Source: Halorientalis sp. IM1011
GTDB lineage: Archaea; Halobacteriota; Halobacteria; Halobacteriales; Haloarculaceae
Direction: 5' to 3'
DNA length: 64,000 nucleotides
Assembly (NCBI RefSeq): GCF_001989615.1
Contig: NZ_CP019067.1
Coordinates: 62,001-126,000 of the forward strand
A program made the translations under genes and the position numbers. Below are positions 34,158 through 46,175 of this stretch, piece by piece; the stretch's first letter is position 1, and each line of letters begins with the position of its first letter. The notes under the pieces are model-generated. The model saw only the letters and a program-made list of their open reading frames with translations. It made no database searches and was not told the DNA's origin.

Positions 34158-35813
34158 ATGGAGTTCGCCGCCTTCGCCGAGCGCGCCGACGAGATCGAGG
34201 CGACCTCGGCCGATCTGGAAATCGTCTCGCTCGTCCGAGACCTCTTTTCCGTCGCCGACGACGACCTCGACACCGTCGCCCGGTTCGTTCAGGGCCGGGT
34301 GTTCCCGGCCCACGAGTCGACGACGCTCGACATCGGTCCGAACCTCTGCTACGAGGCCATCGCCCGCGCGGCGGGCCACAACGTCTCCGCGGACGACGTG
34401 GAGTCCCGGGTCGCGGCCGTCGGCGACGTGGGCGACGTGGCAGCGGAGTACGACTTCGGCGGCCAGCAGGGACTGAGTGCGTTCGGCGGCACCGACGACT
34501 CGGCCGGTCTGACCGTCGGCGAGGTCGAATCGGAGTTGCAGGACCTCGCGGCGGCGACCGGGTCGGGCAGCCAGGACCGCAAGCTCGACCGTCTGTTCGG
34601 ACTGTTCAACCGCTGTGATCCCGACGAGGCGCGCTATCTCGCTCGAATCGTCCTCTCGGAGATGCGTATCGGCGTCGGCGAGGGGACGGTCAGGGATGCT
34701 ACCACGGAGGCCTTCGACGTCCCCGTCGAGGCGGTCGAGCGCGCGCTGCAGGTGACCAACGATTACGGACTGGTCGCCACTGTCGCACGCGAGGACGGGC
34801 CATCGGGCCTCGACGATCTGCATCTGGAAATCGGTCGGCCGGTACAGGCCATGCTCGCGCAGGCCGGTACCGTCACCGACGCCGTCGAGTCCTGGGGGTC
34901 CGTCGCCGTCGAGACCAAGTACGACGGGGCGCGCGTTCAGGTCCACTACGACGGGGACTCGGTGTCGCTTTTCTCCCGGAACATGGAGGACGTGACCGAC
35001 CCGCTGCCGGAGGTCGTCGATTTCGTCGAGGACTCGCTCACCGCCCCGGCGATTCTGGACGGCGAGGTCGTCGCCGTGGACGACGACGGCGACCCGCTCC
35101 CGTTTCAGGAGATCCTGCGACGGTTCCGCCGGAAACACGACGTGGCGAAGGCCCAGGAGGAGGTAGAGGTCGAACTGTGGGCGTTCGACTGCCTCCACGC
35201 CGACGGCGAGGACCTGCTGGACGCCCCACTCGCCGACCGACACGCCCGCCTCGATACCCTCCTCGATTCGCGCGTCTCGACGCTCGCCGTTACCGACGAT
35301 CCCGACGAGATCGCCGACATCGAGGCCGATGCCCTCGACGCGGGCCACGAGGGGATCATGCTGAAAGATCCCGACTCGCCGTACTCGCCGGGCCGGCGAG
35401 GAAAGGAGTGGCTCAAGCGCAAACCCGACGTGGAGACCCTCGACCTCGTGGTGACCGGAGCCGAGTGGGGCGAGGGCCGCCGGGCGGAATTTCTGGGGAC
35501 CTTCGAACTCTCCGTTCGGGCCGGCCCCGACGAGTTCGAGACCATCGGCAAGGTGGCGACGGGCATCACCGACGAGGAACTGGCCGAGTTGACCGACCTG
35601 CTGGAACCGAAGGTTCGCGCCGAGGACGGCAAGACCGTCGAGATCGATCCCTCGGTGGTCTTCGAGGTGGGCTACGAGGAGATCCAGACCTCGCCGACCT
35701 ATTCGTCGGGATATGCGCTCCGGTTCCCCCGCTATCTCGGCGTCCGCGAAGACAAGAACCCGGAGAACGCGGACACACTGAAGCGGGTCGAACGGCTGGC
35801 CGACGGCGAGTAA
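34158..35813 (+). CDS. ligA: ATP-dependent DNA ligase
   Basis: 551-residue replicative DNA ligase. An N-terminal helical domain (1-200) contains LDRLFGLFNRCDPDEARYLA. The nucleotidyltransferase motif I is KYDGARVQVH with catalytic Lys254, motif III is LFSRNMEDVT, motif IV ILDGEVVAVD, motif V EGIMLKDPDSPYSPGRR with EWLKRKPD. The C-terminal OB domain follows. It seals nicks in DNA using ATP. ATG 34158 is used; GTG 34152 would add two residues. The TTTTAACAC stretch at 34125 may be the TATA. Confidence 0.97.
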   Translation: MEFAAFAERADEIEATSADLEIVSLVRDLFSVADDDLDTVARFVQGRVFPAHESTTLDIGPNLCYEAIARAAGHNVSADDVESRVAAVGDVGDVAAEYDFGGQQGLSAFGGTDDSAGLTVGEVESELQDLAAATGSGSQDRKLDRLFGLFNRCDPDEARYLARIVLSEMRIGVGEGTVRDATTEAFDVPVEAVERALQVTNDYGLVATVAREDGPSGLDDLHLEIGRPVQAMLAQAGTVTDAVESWGSVAVETKYDGARVQVHYDGDSVSLFSRNMEDVTDPLPEVVDFVEDSLTAPAILDGEVVAVDDDGDPLPFQEILRRFRRKHDVAKAQEEVEVELWAFDCLHADGEDLLDAPLADRHARLDTLLDSRVSTLAVTDDPDEIADIEADALDAGHEGIMLKDPDSPYSPGRRGKEWLKRKPDVETLDLVVTGAEWGEGRRAEFLGTFELSVRAGPDEFETIGKVATGITDEELAELTDLLEPKVRAEDGKTVEIDPSVVFEVGYEEIQTSPTYSSGYALRFPRYLGVREDKNPENADTLKRVERLADGE

Positions 35814-35851
35814 CCGACACGGGTTTTCGGTGTCGCGCGCAACGGGCATCC

Positions 35852-36565
35852 ATGACCGTCCACTTCGAAGACTGTCGCCTCGACTGGCTGGGCTACGCGA
35901 CCGTCCGGATCGAAGGCCCCCACGGAACCGTCGTCTACCTCGACCCCGGCCGGTACGGCGTGCTGGACGACTACGCAGAGACCGACGGGGACCTCGTCTG
36001 CGTCAGTCACATCCACCACTACGACACCGACGGAATCGGGCGCGTGGCCCGCGATGACGCGACCGTCCTCGTCCACGAGGCGGTCCACCACAGCGAGACC
36101 GACCGCGACGTGACGCCGGTCCGGGACCTGCCCTACGACACCCGCCGGGTCGACGACGAACTCGACGACCTGATCGACGACGTGATCGTCCGGACGACCG
36201 CGGCGTACAACCACCCCGACGGCCCCCACACTCGACCGGACGGCACGCCGATCCACCCCGAGGGGACCGGTTGTGGCTTCCTGCTAGATTTCGACGGCAC
36301 CACCGTCTTCTGGACCGGCGACACCGACGTACTGGAGGGCCACGCCGAACTCGACGTGGACCTCTTGCTCGCGCCCATCGGCGGTACCTTCACGATGGAC
36401 CGGGAGGCGGCCGCCGACCTCGCCGAGGCGATGGACCCCGGACTAGTCGTCCCCATCCACTACGACACCTTCCCCGAAATCGAGGCCGACGCCGAGGCGT
36501 TCGCGGACGACCTGGACACTCGTGGCGTGCCGGTTTCGCTGGACGCAGATGTGGGGAAACGGTAA
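35852..36565 (+). CDS. MBL-fold metal-dependent hydrolase (UlaG-like)
   Basis: 237 residues. N-terminal strand WLGYATVRIEG, metal motif SHIHHYDTDGI (a variant of HxHxDH in which Asp follows after one extra residue), later GDTDVLEG and PIHYDTFPEIEADAEAF. The fold is that of the L-ascorbate-6-phosphate lactonase/beta-lactamase group, but the substrate is unknown. It begins 38 bases after ligA and could be cotranscribed. Confidence 0.85.
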   Translation: MTVHFEDCRLDWLGYATVRIEGPHGTVVYLDPGRYGVLDDYAETDGDLVCVSHIHHYDTDGIGRVARDDATVLVHEAVHHSETDRDVTPVRDLPYDTRRVDDELDDLIDDVIVRTTAAYNHPDGPHTRPDGTPIHPEGTGCGFLLDFDGTTVFWTGDTDVLEGHAELDVDLLLAPIGGTFTMDREAAADLAEAMDPGLVVPIHYDTFPEIEADAEAFADDLDTRGVPVSLDADVGKR

Positions 36566-36594
36566 GGTCACCGGCACTTGAACCCCCATCGTCG

Positions 36595-37251
36595 ATGCCC
36601 TCCAGCGATACCGGTGGAGTCCCACCAGCGACACGGCGGATCGTCGAACGGTACGGTCGCATCGAGCGGATGGTTTCGGGTCTGGTCGCGGTACTCACAG
36701 GCGTATTGGTCGCCGCCGCGATCCTATCACTCCCGCTCCTCCCGGGACTGGCTGCGGCGTTTCTCGTCGTCACCGCCGTTCGGGTCCCCGCGTTCGGGAC
36801 CGACGGCCGCCTCGAACTGTCGACCGACCACGCCCCCGACGCGGTCCTGGCCGACTTCGAGGGCCCTCGACCGCCCGTCCTCGCCTTCCAGTGGGGCCGC
36901 GCCGACCGCGTTCGAGAAACCGACGACGGTACGGCCTTGGAGTTCTCGTATCTCGCCGGCCGCAGATCGGTCACGATGTCGCTCGAATCCCAGCGCCGGT
37001 CGGATGGCACGCTCGAACTGACCATCCTGGAAAACGAGCGACCGTGGGGTCGCTACCTCGTAAGGATCCGGGACAACCGGGGTGAGACGGTTGTCGATGT
37101 CGACTACGGGTCCGAACGACGGTTCGGACTCCGGCGACTCCCACAGCTGCTGGTGGCGCGACGCTACCGCGAGGCCGTCCTCCGAACTCAGGGCTACGAG
37201 GTCCGTACCAGTGGTGTCGGGCTTACCGTGCTCGGCTGGGACCTGCCCTGA
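36595..37251 (+). CDS. Membrane-anchored protein, unknown
   Basis: 218 residues. One double hydrophobic stretch (about 28-62) near the N-terminus, then a beta-rich soluble domain (PPVLAFQWGRADRVRETDDG, FGLRRLPQLLVARRYREAVL, VRTSGVGLTVLGWDLP). No recognised domain. The start is ATG 36595. It looks like a haloarchaeal-specific membrane protein. Confidence 0.68.
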   Translation: MPSSDTGGVPPATRRIVERYGRIERMVSGLVAVLTGVLVAAAILSLPLLPGLAAAFLVVTAVRVPAFGTDGRLELSTDHAPDAVLADFEGPRPPVLAFQWGRADRVRETDDGTALEFSYLAGRRSVTMSLESQRRSDGTLELTILENERPWGRYLVRIRDNRGETVVDVDYGSERRFGLRRLPQLLVARRYREAVLRTQGYEVRTSGVGLTVLGWDLP

Positions 37252-37300
37252 GGCACCCCTCGGCCCCGCTGGTTCGGCCAGTCTCGCCGGACGGCCGGTG

Positions 37301-37900
37301 TTACACCCCGAGCCACTCGTCGTTCCGGATCTCGTACCCCTCGGCCCGGCAGAACTTCGCTGCTTCGCGCCGGACGGCCCGGGAGCCGGGGAGTTTCTCC
37401 TTCTCGTCGATCCGGTCGAGGATCCACTCCTCGATGACGCGGACGCCCTCGTCGTCATCGTCGGCGTCGATTGCGGCGAGTTCCCGCAGCGTCTTCTGGT
37501 AGGCGTCCCACTGGGAGCCGCTCAGTTCTTCCCGTGGCAGCGACTCGCTCGCCTCGACGATCCGTTTCATCGTCGCGGCCACGTTCGGCCGCTCGACCCG
37601 TTCACGAACTTCCGCCGAGGATTCGAACGTCTCCACGTCGGTCGCTGGAAGCAGTTCCTCGACCGCGTAAGTCCCGTCGCTGGCCTCGATCTCGCTGTCG
37701 CCAACCGTCGCCACCACATCGTCGGCCGTCGCCGGGAACTCGACGCGGTCGAGTTCCGTCTCGAAGTACGCGAGCTCCGACGGATCGACGGGTGGTTCCG
37801 GTTCGTCCCGTCGCTCCAGTTCCTCCTTTATCGCGCGGACGCGCTGCCGTCGGTCGGCGTTCTGGGCCTGGTCTTCCCGGCCAGTTTTGTCGTCTGCCAT
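37301..37900 (-). CDS. Acidic soluble protein (DUF5789/DUF2795-like region), unknown
   Basis: 199 residues, strongly charged. The segment VEFPATADDVVATVGDSEIE recalls the small haloarchaeal DUF5789/DUF2795-type fold, and the rest is helical (TMKRIVEASESLPREELSGS, RVIEEWILDRIDEKEKLPGS). Unknown function. ATG 37900 is chosen; the extra upstream frame to 37948 has a non-halophilic look. Convergent with the membrane-anchored gene. Confidence 0.65.
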   Translation of the reverse strand: MADDKTGREDQAQNADRRQRVRAIKEELERRDEPEPPVDPSELAYFETELDRVEFPATADDVVATVGDSEIEASDGTYAVEELLPATDVETFESSAEVRERVERPNVAATMKRIVEASESLPREELSGSQWDAYQKTLRELAAIDADDDDEGVRVIEEWILDRIDEKEKLPGSRAVRREAAKFCRAEGYEIRNDEWLGV

Positions 37901-37983
37901 CCACGAACGTACGCCGTCGGCGCGGTTAACGTTGTGGTGGGCGGGCAAGGACCCGGAACGAAACGGGAAATCAGAAGAATCCG

Positions 37984-39093
37984 TCAGATGACGGTCATCT
38001 CGTCGAGTCGCTCGGGCAGGTACGTCTCCGTCACGAAGTCCAGACCACGCGAGGCCAGACTCTGCTGTTCTGCCTTCTTGTCGATGTCCAGTTGCAGTTC
38101 GATCTGTTCGCGCCAGTAGTCGGTCTGGAAACGCGGGTCCTCCAGTTCCGATTCGAGGGCGTTCACGTCCGAGTCCGAGAGGGGGTCGGTCGGGAGGTCG
38201 TACTCGACGATGTCCGCGGGCTGGATGCCGATGAACTGCGCGTCTGGGGTCGCCAGGTACTCCGAGAGGTGCGCGGACTTGATCGACCCGTACGCGACCG
38301 AGCCGTAGATGCGGTACGACCAGGGGTCACCGTCAGTGAAGACCGTCACCGGGAGACCGAGTTCGTCGCGGAGGCGCTTGGTCAGCCGCCGGGTCGCCCG
38401 CGCCGGCTGGCCCTTCAGGTGGACGACGATGCAGTTGTACTCCTCGTCGAACCCGTTCTCGACGAGTCGGTCACGCATACCACCGGTCTCCACACAGAGG
38501 ACGAAGTCCGCGTCGTTCTCCAGGAATTCGATCGTGTCGGGGTTGTTCGGAATCTGGTACCCCCCTTCGCCCACGTCCTCCTGGCAGTGGATCTCGCGCT
38601 CGCCGCGGCGGGTCTGCTCGCGGATCAGGAGCGGGCCCATCACGGTCGCGCCGGACTCCTCGGGGCGCATGTGGAACTCCTCGCGGCGCACGTCCGAGAC
38701 GATCTCCAGATCTTCGATCAGCTGGTTCGATTCGTCCTGACTGTTGAACTGGGCCTCCTCGTGGTCGAAGGACTCGCTGAGGTAGTAGAGTTCACGCAGG
38801 GTGGACGAACGGTCCTGTTCGAGTTGCTGGGCCAGGAAGTCGATGACGTAGGTGGCCTTCAGCAGCTTCTGTGCGCCGCTTACGGTCTTCGCGCTGCGGG
38901 TGCTCTGTCGGTCGCCGTACACCCAGACGTCCTTGTCCTCGTCGTACTCGATGTTGGACTTCGTCCGGGTGGGAATCGCCATGGTCGGGACCTCGCCCTC
39001 GGCGAACTGGTCGTAGAACTCCGCTGCCAGATCGATCAGGCGCTCGCGTGCGTCGGCCTCGTTCGGGCCGTCGGTGTCTGTGTCGGTACTCAT
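37984..39093 (-). CDS. top6A: DNA topoisomerase VI subunit A
   Basis: Catalytic subunit of type IIB topoisomerase, related to Spo11. 369 residues. The CAP-like domain has [13 protein letters not shown] with catalytic Tyr at 103/104. The Toprim domain has [14 protein letters not shown] (Glu) and [14 protein letters not shown] (DxD). Together with subunit B it makes and reseals double-strand breaks to relax and decatenate DNA. It follows top6B by 2 bases, so the two are cotranscribed. Confidence 0.97.
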   Translation of the reverse strand: MSTDTDTDGPNEADARERLIDLAAEFYDQFAEGEVPTMAIPTRTKSNIEYDEDKDVWVYGDRQSTRSAKTVSGAQKLLKATYVIDFLAQQLEQDRSSTLRELYYLSESFDHEEAQFNSQDESNQLIEDLEIVSDVRREEFHMRPEESGATVMGPLLIREQTRRGEREIHCQEDVGEGGYQIPNNPDTIEFLENDADFVLCVETGGMRDRLVENGFDEEYNCIVVHLKGQPARATRRLTKRLRDELGLPVTVFTDGDPWSYRIYGSVAYGSIKSAHLSEYLATPDAQFIGIQPADIVEYDLPTDPLSDSDVNALESELEDPRFQTDYWREQIELQLDIDKKAEQQSLASRGLDFVTETYLPERLDEMTVI

Positions 39094-39095
39094 TG

Positions 39096-41483
39096 TCAGG
39101 CGTTGATCGTCAGTTTCTCGTCTTCGATGCCCTCGACCTGCACGTCGAAGGTCGCGTCGCCGTCGACGCTGTACTCGATGCTCGCTTTCGTCCCGGCCGT
39201 GACCTCGGGGGCCCACTTGACGAAGTACTCGCCGTCCATCTCGACGACGTCGGCGTCCTCGACCTCGCCGGGGTCCTCGCTCACGATGTCGGTTATCTCC
39301 AGGCTGGCGTTGGTATCGTCGTTGTTCTCGACGATCAGTCGAACGGTCCCGTCCTCGTGCTCGCGGTCGACGAGGACGTTGTTCATGATCCGGGCCAGCG
39401 AGTCGTCGATGTTCAGCTCGCCCTCGCCGGTGACCTCGGCCAGTTTCTCGGCCATCTCGGGGAGGATCGTCGCCAGTTTGTCCTGCTTGCGCCGACGCTT
39501 CTCCATGGACCGGCGCTTCTTGAGGTAGGACTTCAGGTCGCGGGCCGCCTCGCGGATCGCTCGCTCGACCTCGTCTTCCATCTCCGGGACGTTCGCCACC
39601 GCGTCCTTGGACTCGCTGGTGAAGGGCACGTTCGTCGAGGCGACGTGGACCATGATCACCGCCGGACCGTTCGGGATGCCGCTCCCGCCGGGCTGGTCGA
39701 GTTTGTAGTTGCGCCAGTTGATCTTCTTGACCACGTCCGTGATCGAACAGGCACCGCGCTGGTAGACCAGCGGCACGCGGTTGGCGAAGCGCATCACCTG
39801 TGCGCTGGACCCTTCGTCGAGTTCGCCCCCGTAGGCGATGCCCGCCTCGACGATGAACGGGTCGCCCCCGTGAACGGAGGCGTCACGCGTCGACGCCGCG
39901 AAGAAGTCCGCGTCGAACTCCTTTTTGAGCCCCTCCAGCACGAGTTCGTCCGTGATCGGCGCGAGACAGTCCGTCGGCGGCGCGATGATGTCCGTCTCGC
40001 GCATCGCCTCGTGGAGTTCGCTCGCGATGTCCCGGTCGTCGTCGATTGCCGCGACCTTCGGCGGTTCGTCCGGGACGGTCAGCATGCGGTTCCAGATCGC
40101 GTCGACGATCTTCTCGCGGGCGGTCTCACCGAAGGTGGCCTCGTCGTACTCCTCGGTGGCGTCTGCCGACCGATCCACGTAGTCAGCGACCTGCTCGCGC
40201 GTCAGCCTGTCGCGGGGGTTCTCCTCGTCGTCGAACTTCGCTGCGATCCGTTCCGCGAGACCCTGGACGTGCGCGTCGTCCTTCCGGTCCGTCGTCGCCC
40301 GGTTCACCAGCGCGTAGATGTCCGGCGTGCGCTCGTCGGTGACGGCGTCCCAGGCGGCCGCGACGGCCTTTTCCCGGACCGTGTCGCCGAAGGTGACGCC
40401 GTACTCGTCTTCGGCGTTGTCGGCGAAGCTGTCGACGACCTCGATCAGCCGGTGATGTGCCACGCGCTCGCGCTCTTCGAGCGCGTCTGCGACCGATTCG
40501 GCGAACTCCGCGGTCGCCTCCTTGCCCTTGTTCGCGACGGCCTCGGTCACCGCCGCGGCCACGTCCGCGTCTTCGTGATCCCTCGGTGGACTCCAGGTCA
40601 TCTCGCGGCCGAAGTGCCGGTCCCGGAAGTTGTCGATCACCTTGTCGGCGGTCTTCCCGCCGACGCGGGTGAACTCCTCCTGCAGGAAGCCCGACACGGA
40701 GTACGAATCGGTGGCGTCGAGCATCTTCTGCAGGGTCCCGAGTTCGACGCCGTGTGGGTGTGGACGGATCTCCTCGGTCTCGTCGGGGAGCTGGTCGGTC
40801 GCGCGTTCGAACTTGAAGTGTTCCTGTGGCTCCCGGAGTTCCAGTCGGGCGTGGGGGTTGACGACCGCGGTGTGTTTGATGTAGTCGTGGAGCTGGTTTC
40901 GGGCGCGCATGTTCGCCTCCATCTCCAGTTCGATCCGGGTGCCGTGCGGGCGGTCCCACGAGGTCGTGTCCTCGGCCTCGATTTCGGGCTCGTTGGTGTC
41001 GGTGTCGATGGTCAGCTCGAAGTACTTGGCGTCGGCGCTGCCTTTCGCCCGGCTGGTGATCTTGGCCGGTTTGCCGCTCGTGAGCTGTGAGTAGAGGACG
41101 GCTGCGGAGATCCCGATCCCCTGCTGCCCGCGGGACTGCTCGCGGGCGTGAAACCGGGAGCCATAGAGCAGCTTCCCGAAGATCTTGGGGATCTGCTCTT
41201 TGGTGATCCCGGGGCCGTTGTCCTCGACGATGAGCCGGTAGTAGTCGTCGTTTTCCTGAATCTCGACGTAGATGTCCGGGAGGATACCCGATTCCTCGGT
41301 GGCGTCGAGGGCGTTGTCCACTGCCTCCTTGACGGCTGTCACCAGCGCCCGGGCACCCGAGTCGAACCCGAGCATCTGGCGGTTCTTCTCGAAGAACTCG
41401 GCGATGGAGATGGATCGCTGGGCCTCCGCCAGTTCCTCTGCGATCCCCTCCCCCTCGGCGAGTGTCGACTGGTACGAGGTCAT
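39096..41483 (-). CDS. top6B: DNA topoisomerase VI subunit B
   Basis: GHKL-type ATPase subunit, 795 residues against about 530 in Sulfolobus. ATP motifs: [17 protein letters not shown] (Asn57), VEDNGPGIT, and [16 protein letters not shown]. An insertion of about 165 residues (about 300-468) is acidic and helical and holds a repeated unit ([14 protein letters not shown] at 365-378 and [14 protein letters not shown] at 451-464). The transducer domain follows, and the C-terminus is a beta-sandwich tail. The ATG is 29 bases from an ATTTAA box (41512-41517), giving a near-leaderless mRNA. Divergent from gyrB. Confidence 0.96.
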   Translation of the reverse strand: MTSYQSTLAEGEGIAEELAEAQRSISIAEFFEKNRQMLGFDSGARALVTAVKEAVDNALDATEESGILPDIYVEIQENDDYYRLIVEDNGPGITKEQIPKIFGKLLYGSRFHAREQSRGQQGIGISAAVLYSQLTSGKPAKITSRAKGSADAKYFELTIDTDTNEPEIEAEDTTSWDRPHGTRIELEMEANMRARNQLHDYIKHTAVVNPHARLELREPQEHFKFERATDQLPDETEEIRPHPHGVELGTLQKMLDATDSYSVSGFLQEEFTRVGGKTADKVIDNFRDRHFGREMTWSPPRDHEDADVAAAVTEAVANKGKEATAEFAESVADALEERERVAHHRLIEVVDSFADNAEDEYGVTFGDTVREKAVAAAWDAVTDERTPDIYALVNRATTDRKDDAHVQGLAERIAAKFDDEENPRDRLTREQVADYVDRSADATEEYDEATFGETAREKIVDAIWNRMLTVPDEPPKVAAIDDDRDIASELHEAMRETDIIAPPTDCLAPITDELVLEGLKKEFDADFFAASTRDASVHGGDPFIVEAGIAYGGELDEGSSAQVMRFANRVPLVYQRGACSITDVVKKINWRNYKLDQPGGSGIPNGPAVIMVHVASTNVPFTSESKDAVANVPEMEDEVERAIREAARDLKSYLKKRRSMEKRRRKQDKLATILPEMAEKLAEVTGEGELNIDDSLARIMNNVLVDREHEDGTVRLIVENNDDTNASLEITDIVSEDPGEVEDADVVEMDGEYFVKWAPEVTAGTKASIEYSVDGDATFDVQVEGIEDEKLTINA

Positions 41484-43652
<2,169 letters not shown>

Positions 43653-43653
43653 C

Positions 43654-46137
43654 ATGAGTTCGGAACTGCCAGACGGTCCCGACGACGCGACGGCGGCCCC
43701 CGCGGCCAACGTCGAGCGCGTCCGGGTCGAAGACGAGATGGAGCAAAGCTACATCGACTACGCGATGAGCGTCATCGCCGGGCGCGCCCTGCCGGACGTC
43801 CGCGACGGGCTCAAGCCCGTTCACCGGCGCATCCTCTACGCGATGCACTCCATGGGTGTCACCAGCGGCTCCAGTCACCGCAAGTCCTCGTCGGTGGTCG
43901 GGGAGACGATGGGTGACTACCACCCACATGGCGACCAGGCCATCTACGATACACTCGTCAACATGGCCCAGACGTTCACGATGCGGGAACCCCTGATCGA
44001 CGGGCAGGGGAACTTCGGCTCGATGGACGGCGACCCCGCCGCGGCCATGCGGTACACCGAGGCGCGGATGAGCCCCATCTCCGAGGAGTTGCTGGAAGAC
44101 ATCGAGAAGGACACCGTCGACTTCCAGTCCAACTACGACGACCGCCTCGAAGAGCCGGAGGTCCTCCCGTCGGCGTTCCCGAACCTGCTGGTCAACGGCT
44201 CGACCGGCATCGCGGTCGGGATGAGCACGAAGATCCCGCCGCACAACCTCGAAGAGGTGATCGACGCGACGATCCACCTGATCGACAACCCCGACTGCGA
44301 CGTGGAGGACCTGATCCACCTCGAAGAGAGTCCGGGGCCGATCAAGGGGCCGGACTTCCCGACCGGCGCGAACATCGTCGGCCGCAACGACATCCACAAG
44401 GCGTACAAGACCGGTCGGGGCCGACTCACCGTCCGCGCCGAGTACGAGGTCGACCACGAGGAGGGTCGCATCGTCATCACCGAACTCCCCTACCAGGAGA
44501 ACAAGGCCCGCATCGTCGAGCGGATCGCGGAGAACGTAAACGAGGGGAAAATCGAGGGGATCAGCGACCTGCGCGACGAGTCCGACCGGGACGGCGTCCG
44601 GGTCGTGGTCGAACTCAAGCGCGGGGCCAACGCCGACGTGGTGGAAAACCAGTTGCTGGAACACCACCTCGAATCCACCTTCGGCGTCATCAACCTCGCA
44701 CTGGTCGACGGCCAGCCCCGCGTGCTGACGCTCAAGGAGACGCTCGCGGAGTACGTCGACCACCGGAAGGAGGTCGTCCGCCGCCGGAGCCAGTTCGAAC
44801 TCGACGAAGCCGAGGACCGCGCACACATCCTCGAAGGGCGGCTCACGGCGGTCCAGAACGCCGACGACGTGATCGACCTCGTCCGGGACGCCGACACCCG
44901 CGACGACGCCAAGGAGGCGCTTCGCGAGGAGTACGACTTCTCCGAGGAGCAGGCCGACCACATCGTTCGGATCCAGATCGGGAGCCTGACATCCGAGGAG
45001 GTCGGCGAGATCGAGACGGAGTACGAGGAAGTCCAGAATCGAATCGAGCGCCTCGAAGAGATCCTCGGCGACCAGCAGGAACTGCTGGACGTGATCAAGG
45101 ACGAACTCGCGGAGATCCGCGACGAGTACAGTGACGAGCGGCGAACGCGGATCGTCGAGGACGACGGCGAGGTCACCCACGAGGACCTCATCCCCGAGCA
45201 GGACTGCGTCGTCGTCATCACCGAGGACGACTACATCAAGCGGATGCCAGTCGAGAAATTCGAGACGCAGGGCCGTGGCGGCAAGGGCATCATCGGCGCG
45301 GACCCCAAGGAGGGCGACCGCGTCAACGAGGTGTTCCGCGCCAACAGCCACGACTACCTGCTCTGTTTCACCAATCAGGGCAAGGTCTACCGCCTCAAGA
45401 CCTACCAGGTCCCGGAGATGAGCCGGACGGCCCGCGGGAACCACATCCGGAACGTCATCCAGGGGATCGACGAGGGCGAGAAGATCACGGCGGTCGTCGA
45501 CACGGACGAGTTCTCAGACGACAGGTGTCTCACGATGGTTACCCGGAACGGGTACGTCAAGCGGACCTGTACGACGGACTTCGAGAACATCCGTTCGACG
45601 GGGATCATCGCCGCCTCGCTGGAGGAGGGCGACGAACTCGTCGACGTGGCGGTGACCGACGGCGAACAGGACATCGTTCTCGCCACCGAACAGGGCATGA
45701 CGATCCGGTTCGCCGAGACGGAAGCCCGTGAAATGGGCCGCAACGCACGCGGCGTCGGCGCGATCAAATTGCAGGACGGGGACAGCGTGGCCGGACTGGT
45801 CGCGACCGGCGGTGACGACCAGCGGGCGCTGTTGACCGTCACGGAGAACGGCTACGGGAAGCGGACCCCCCTCGAGGAGTACCGCCAGCAGTCACGCTAC
45901 GGCAAGGGCCTCATCGACATCAAGACCGAGGGCCGCAACGGCCCCGTGACGGGCGTGAAAGCGGTCGAGGACGACGATCACCTCATCATCATGAGCGAGA
46001 GCGGGCAGATCATGCGCATCCGCGCGGCCGACATCTCGACGGTCGGGCGCAACACGAAAGGCGTCACGATCATGGAACTCGACGGCAACGACCGCGTCGC
46101 CAGCGTGACCGTCGTCCCCGACCTCGACGACGAGTAA
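43654..46137 (+). CDS. gyrA: DNA gyrase subunit A
   Basis: DNA-breaking subunit, 827 residues. [35 protein letters not shown], and the catalytic Tyr134 in RYTEARMS are seen. A coiled-coil (about 430-480) and six beta-pinwheel blades ([12 protein letters not shown] and related repeats) form the C-terminal DNA-wrapping domain. The residue equivalent to E. coli Ser83 is Gln95. The gene is one base after gyrB and surely cotranscribed. Confidence 0.97.
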   Translation: MSSELPDGPDDATAAPAANVERVRVEDEMEQSYIDYAMSVIAGRALPDVRDGLKPVHRRILYAMHSMGVTSGSSHRKSSSVVGETMGDYHPHGDQAIYDTLVNMAQTFTMREPLIDGQGNFGSMDGDPAAAMRYTEARMSPISEELLEDIEKDTVDFQSNYDDRLEEPEVLPSAFPNLLVNGSTGIAVGMSTKIPPHNLEEVIDATIHLIDNPDCDVEDLIHLEESPGPIKGPDFPTGANIVGRNDIHKAYKTGRGRLTVRAEYEVDHEEGRIVITELPYQENKARIVERIAENVNEGKIEGISDLRDESDRDGVRVVVELKRGANADVVENQLLEHHLESTFGVINLALVDGQPRVLTLKETLAEYVDHRKEVVRRRSQFELDEAEDRAHILEGRLTAVQNADDVIDLVRDADTRDDAKEALREEYDFSEEQADHIVRIQIGSLTSEEVGEIETEYEEVQNRIERLEEILGDQQELLDVIKDELAEIRDEYSDERRTRIVEDDGEVTHEDLIPEQDCVVVITEDDYIKRMPVEKFETQGRGGKGIIGADPKEGDRVNEVFRANSHDYLLCFTNQGKVYRLKTYQVPEMSRTARGNHIRNVIQGIDEGEKITAVVDTDEFSDDRCLTMVTRNGYVKRTCTTDFENIRSTGIIAASLEEGDELVDVAVTDGEQDIVLATEQGMTIRFAETEAREMGRNARGVGAIKLQDGDSVAGLVATGGDDQRALLTVTENGYGKRTPLEEYRQQSRYGKGLIDIKTEGRNGPVTGVKAVEDDDHLIIMSESGQIMRIRAADISTVGRNTKGVTIMELDGNDRVASVTVVPDLDDE

Positions 46138-46175
46138 GTCCCGGATTCTCCCCTTCGTATCGTACCCTTTCCCCG

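Noticed and set aside
38871-41090. Plus-strand 739-residue open frame
   Set aside because: Antisense to top6A/top6B; no family features and non-acidic composition.
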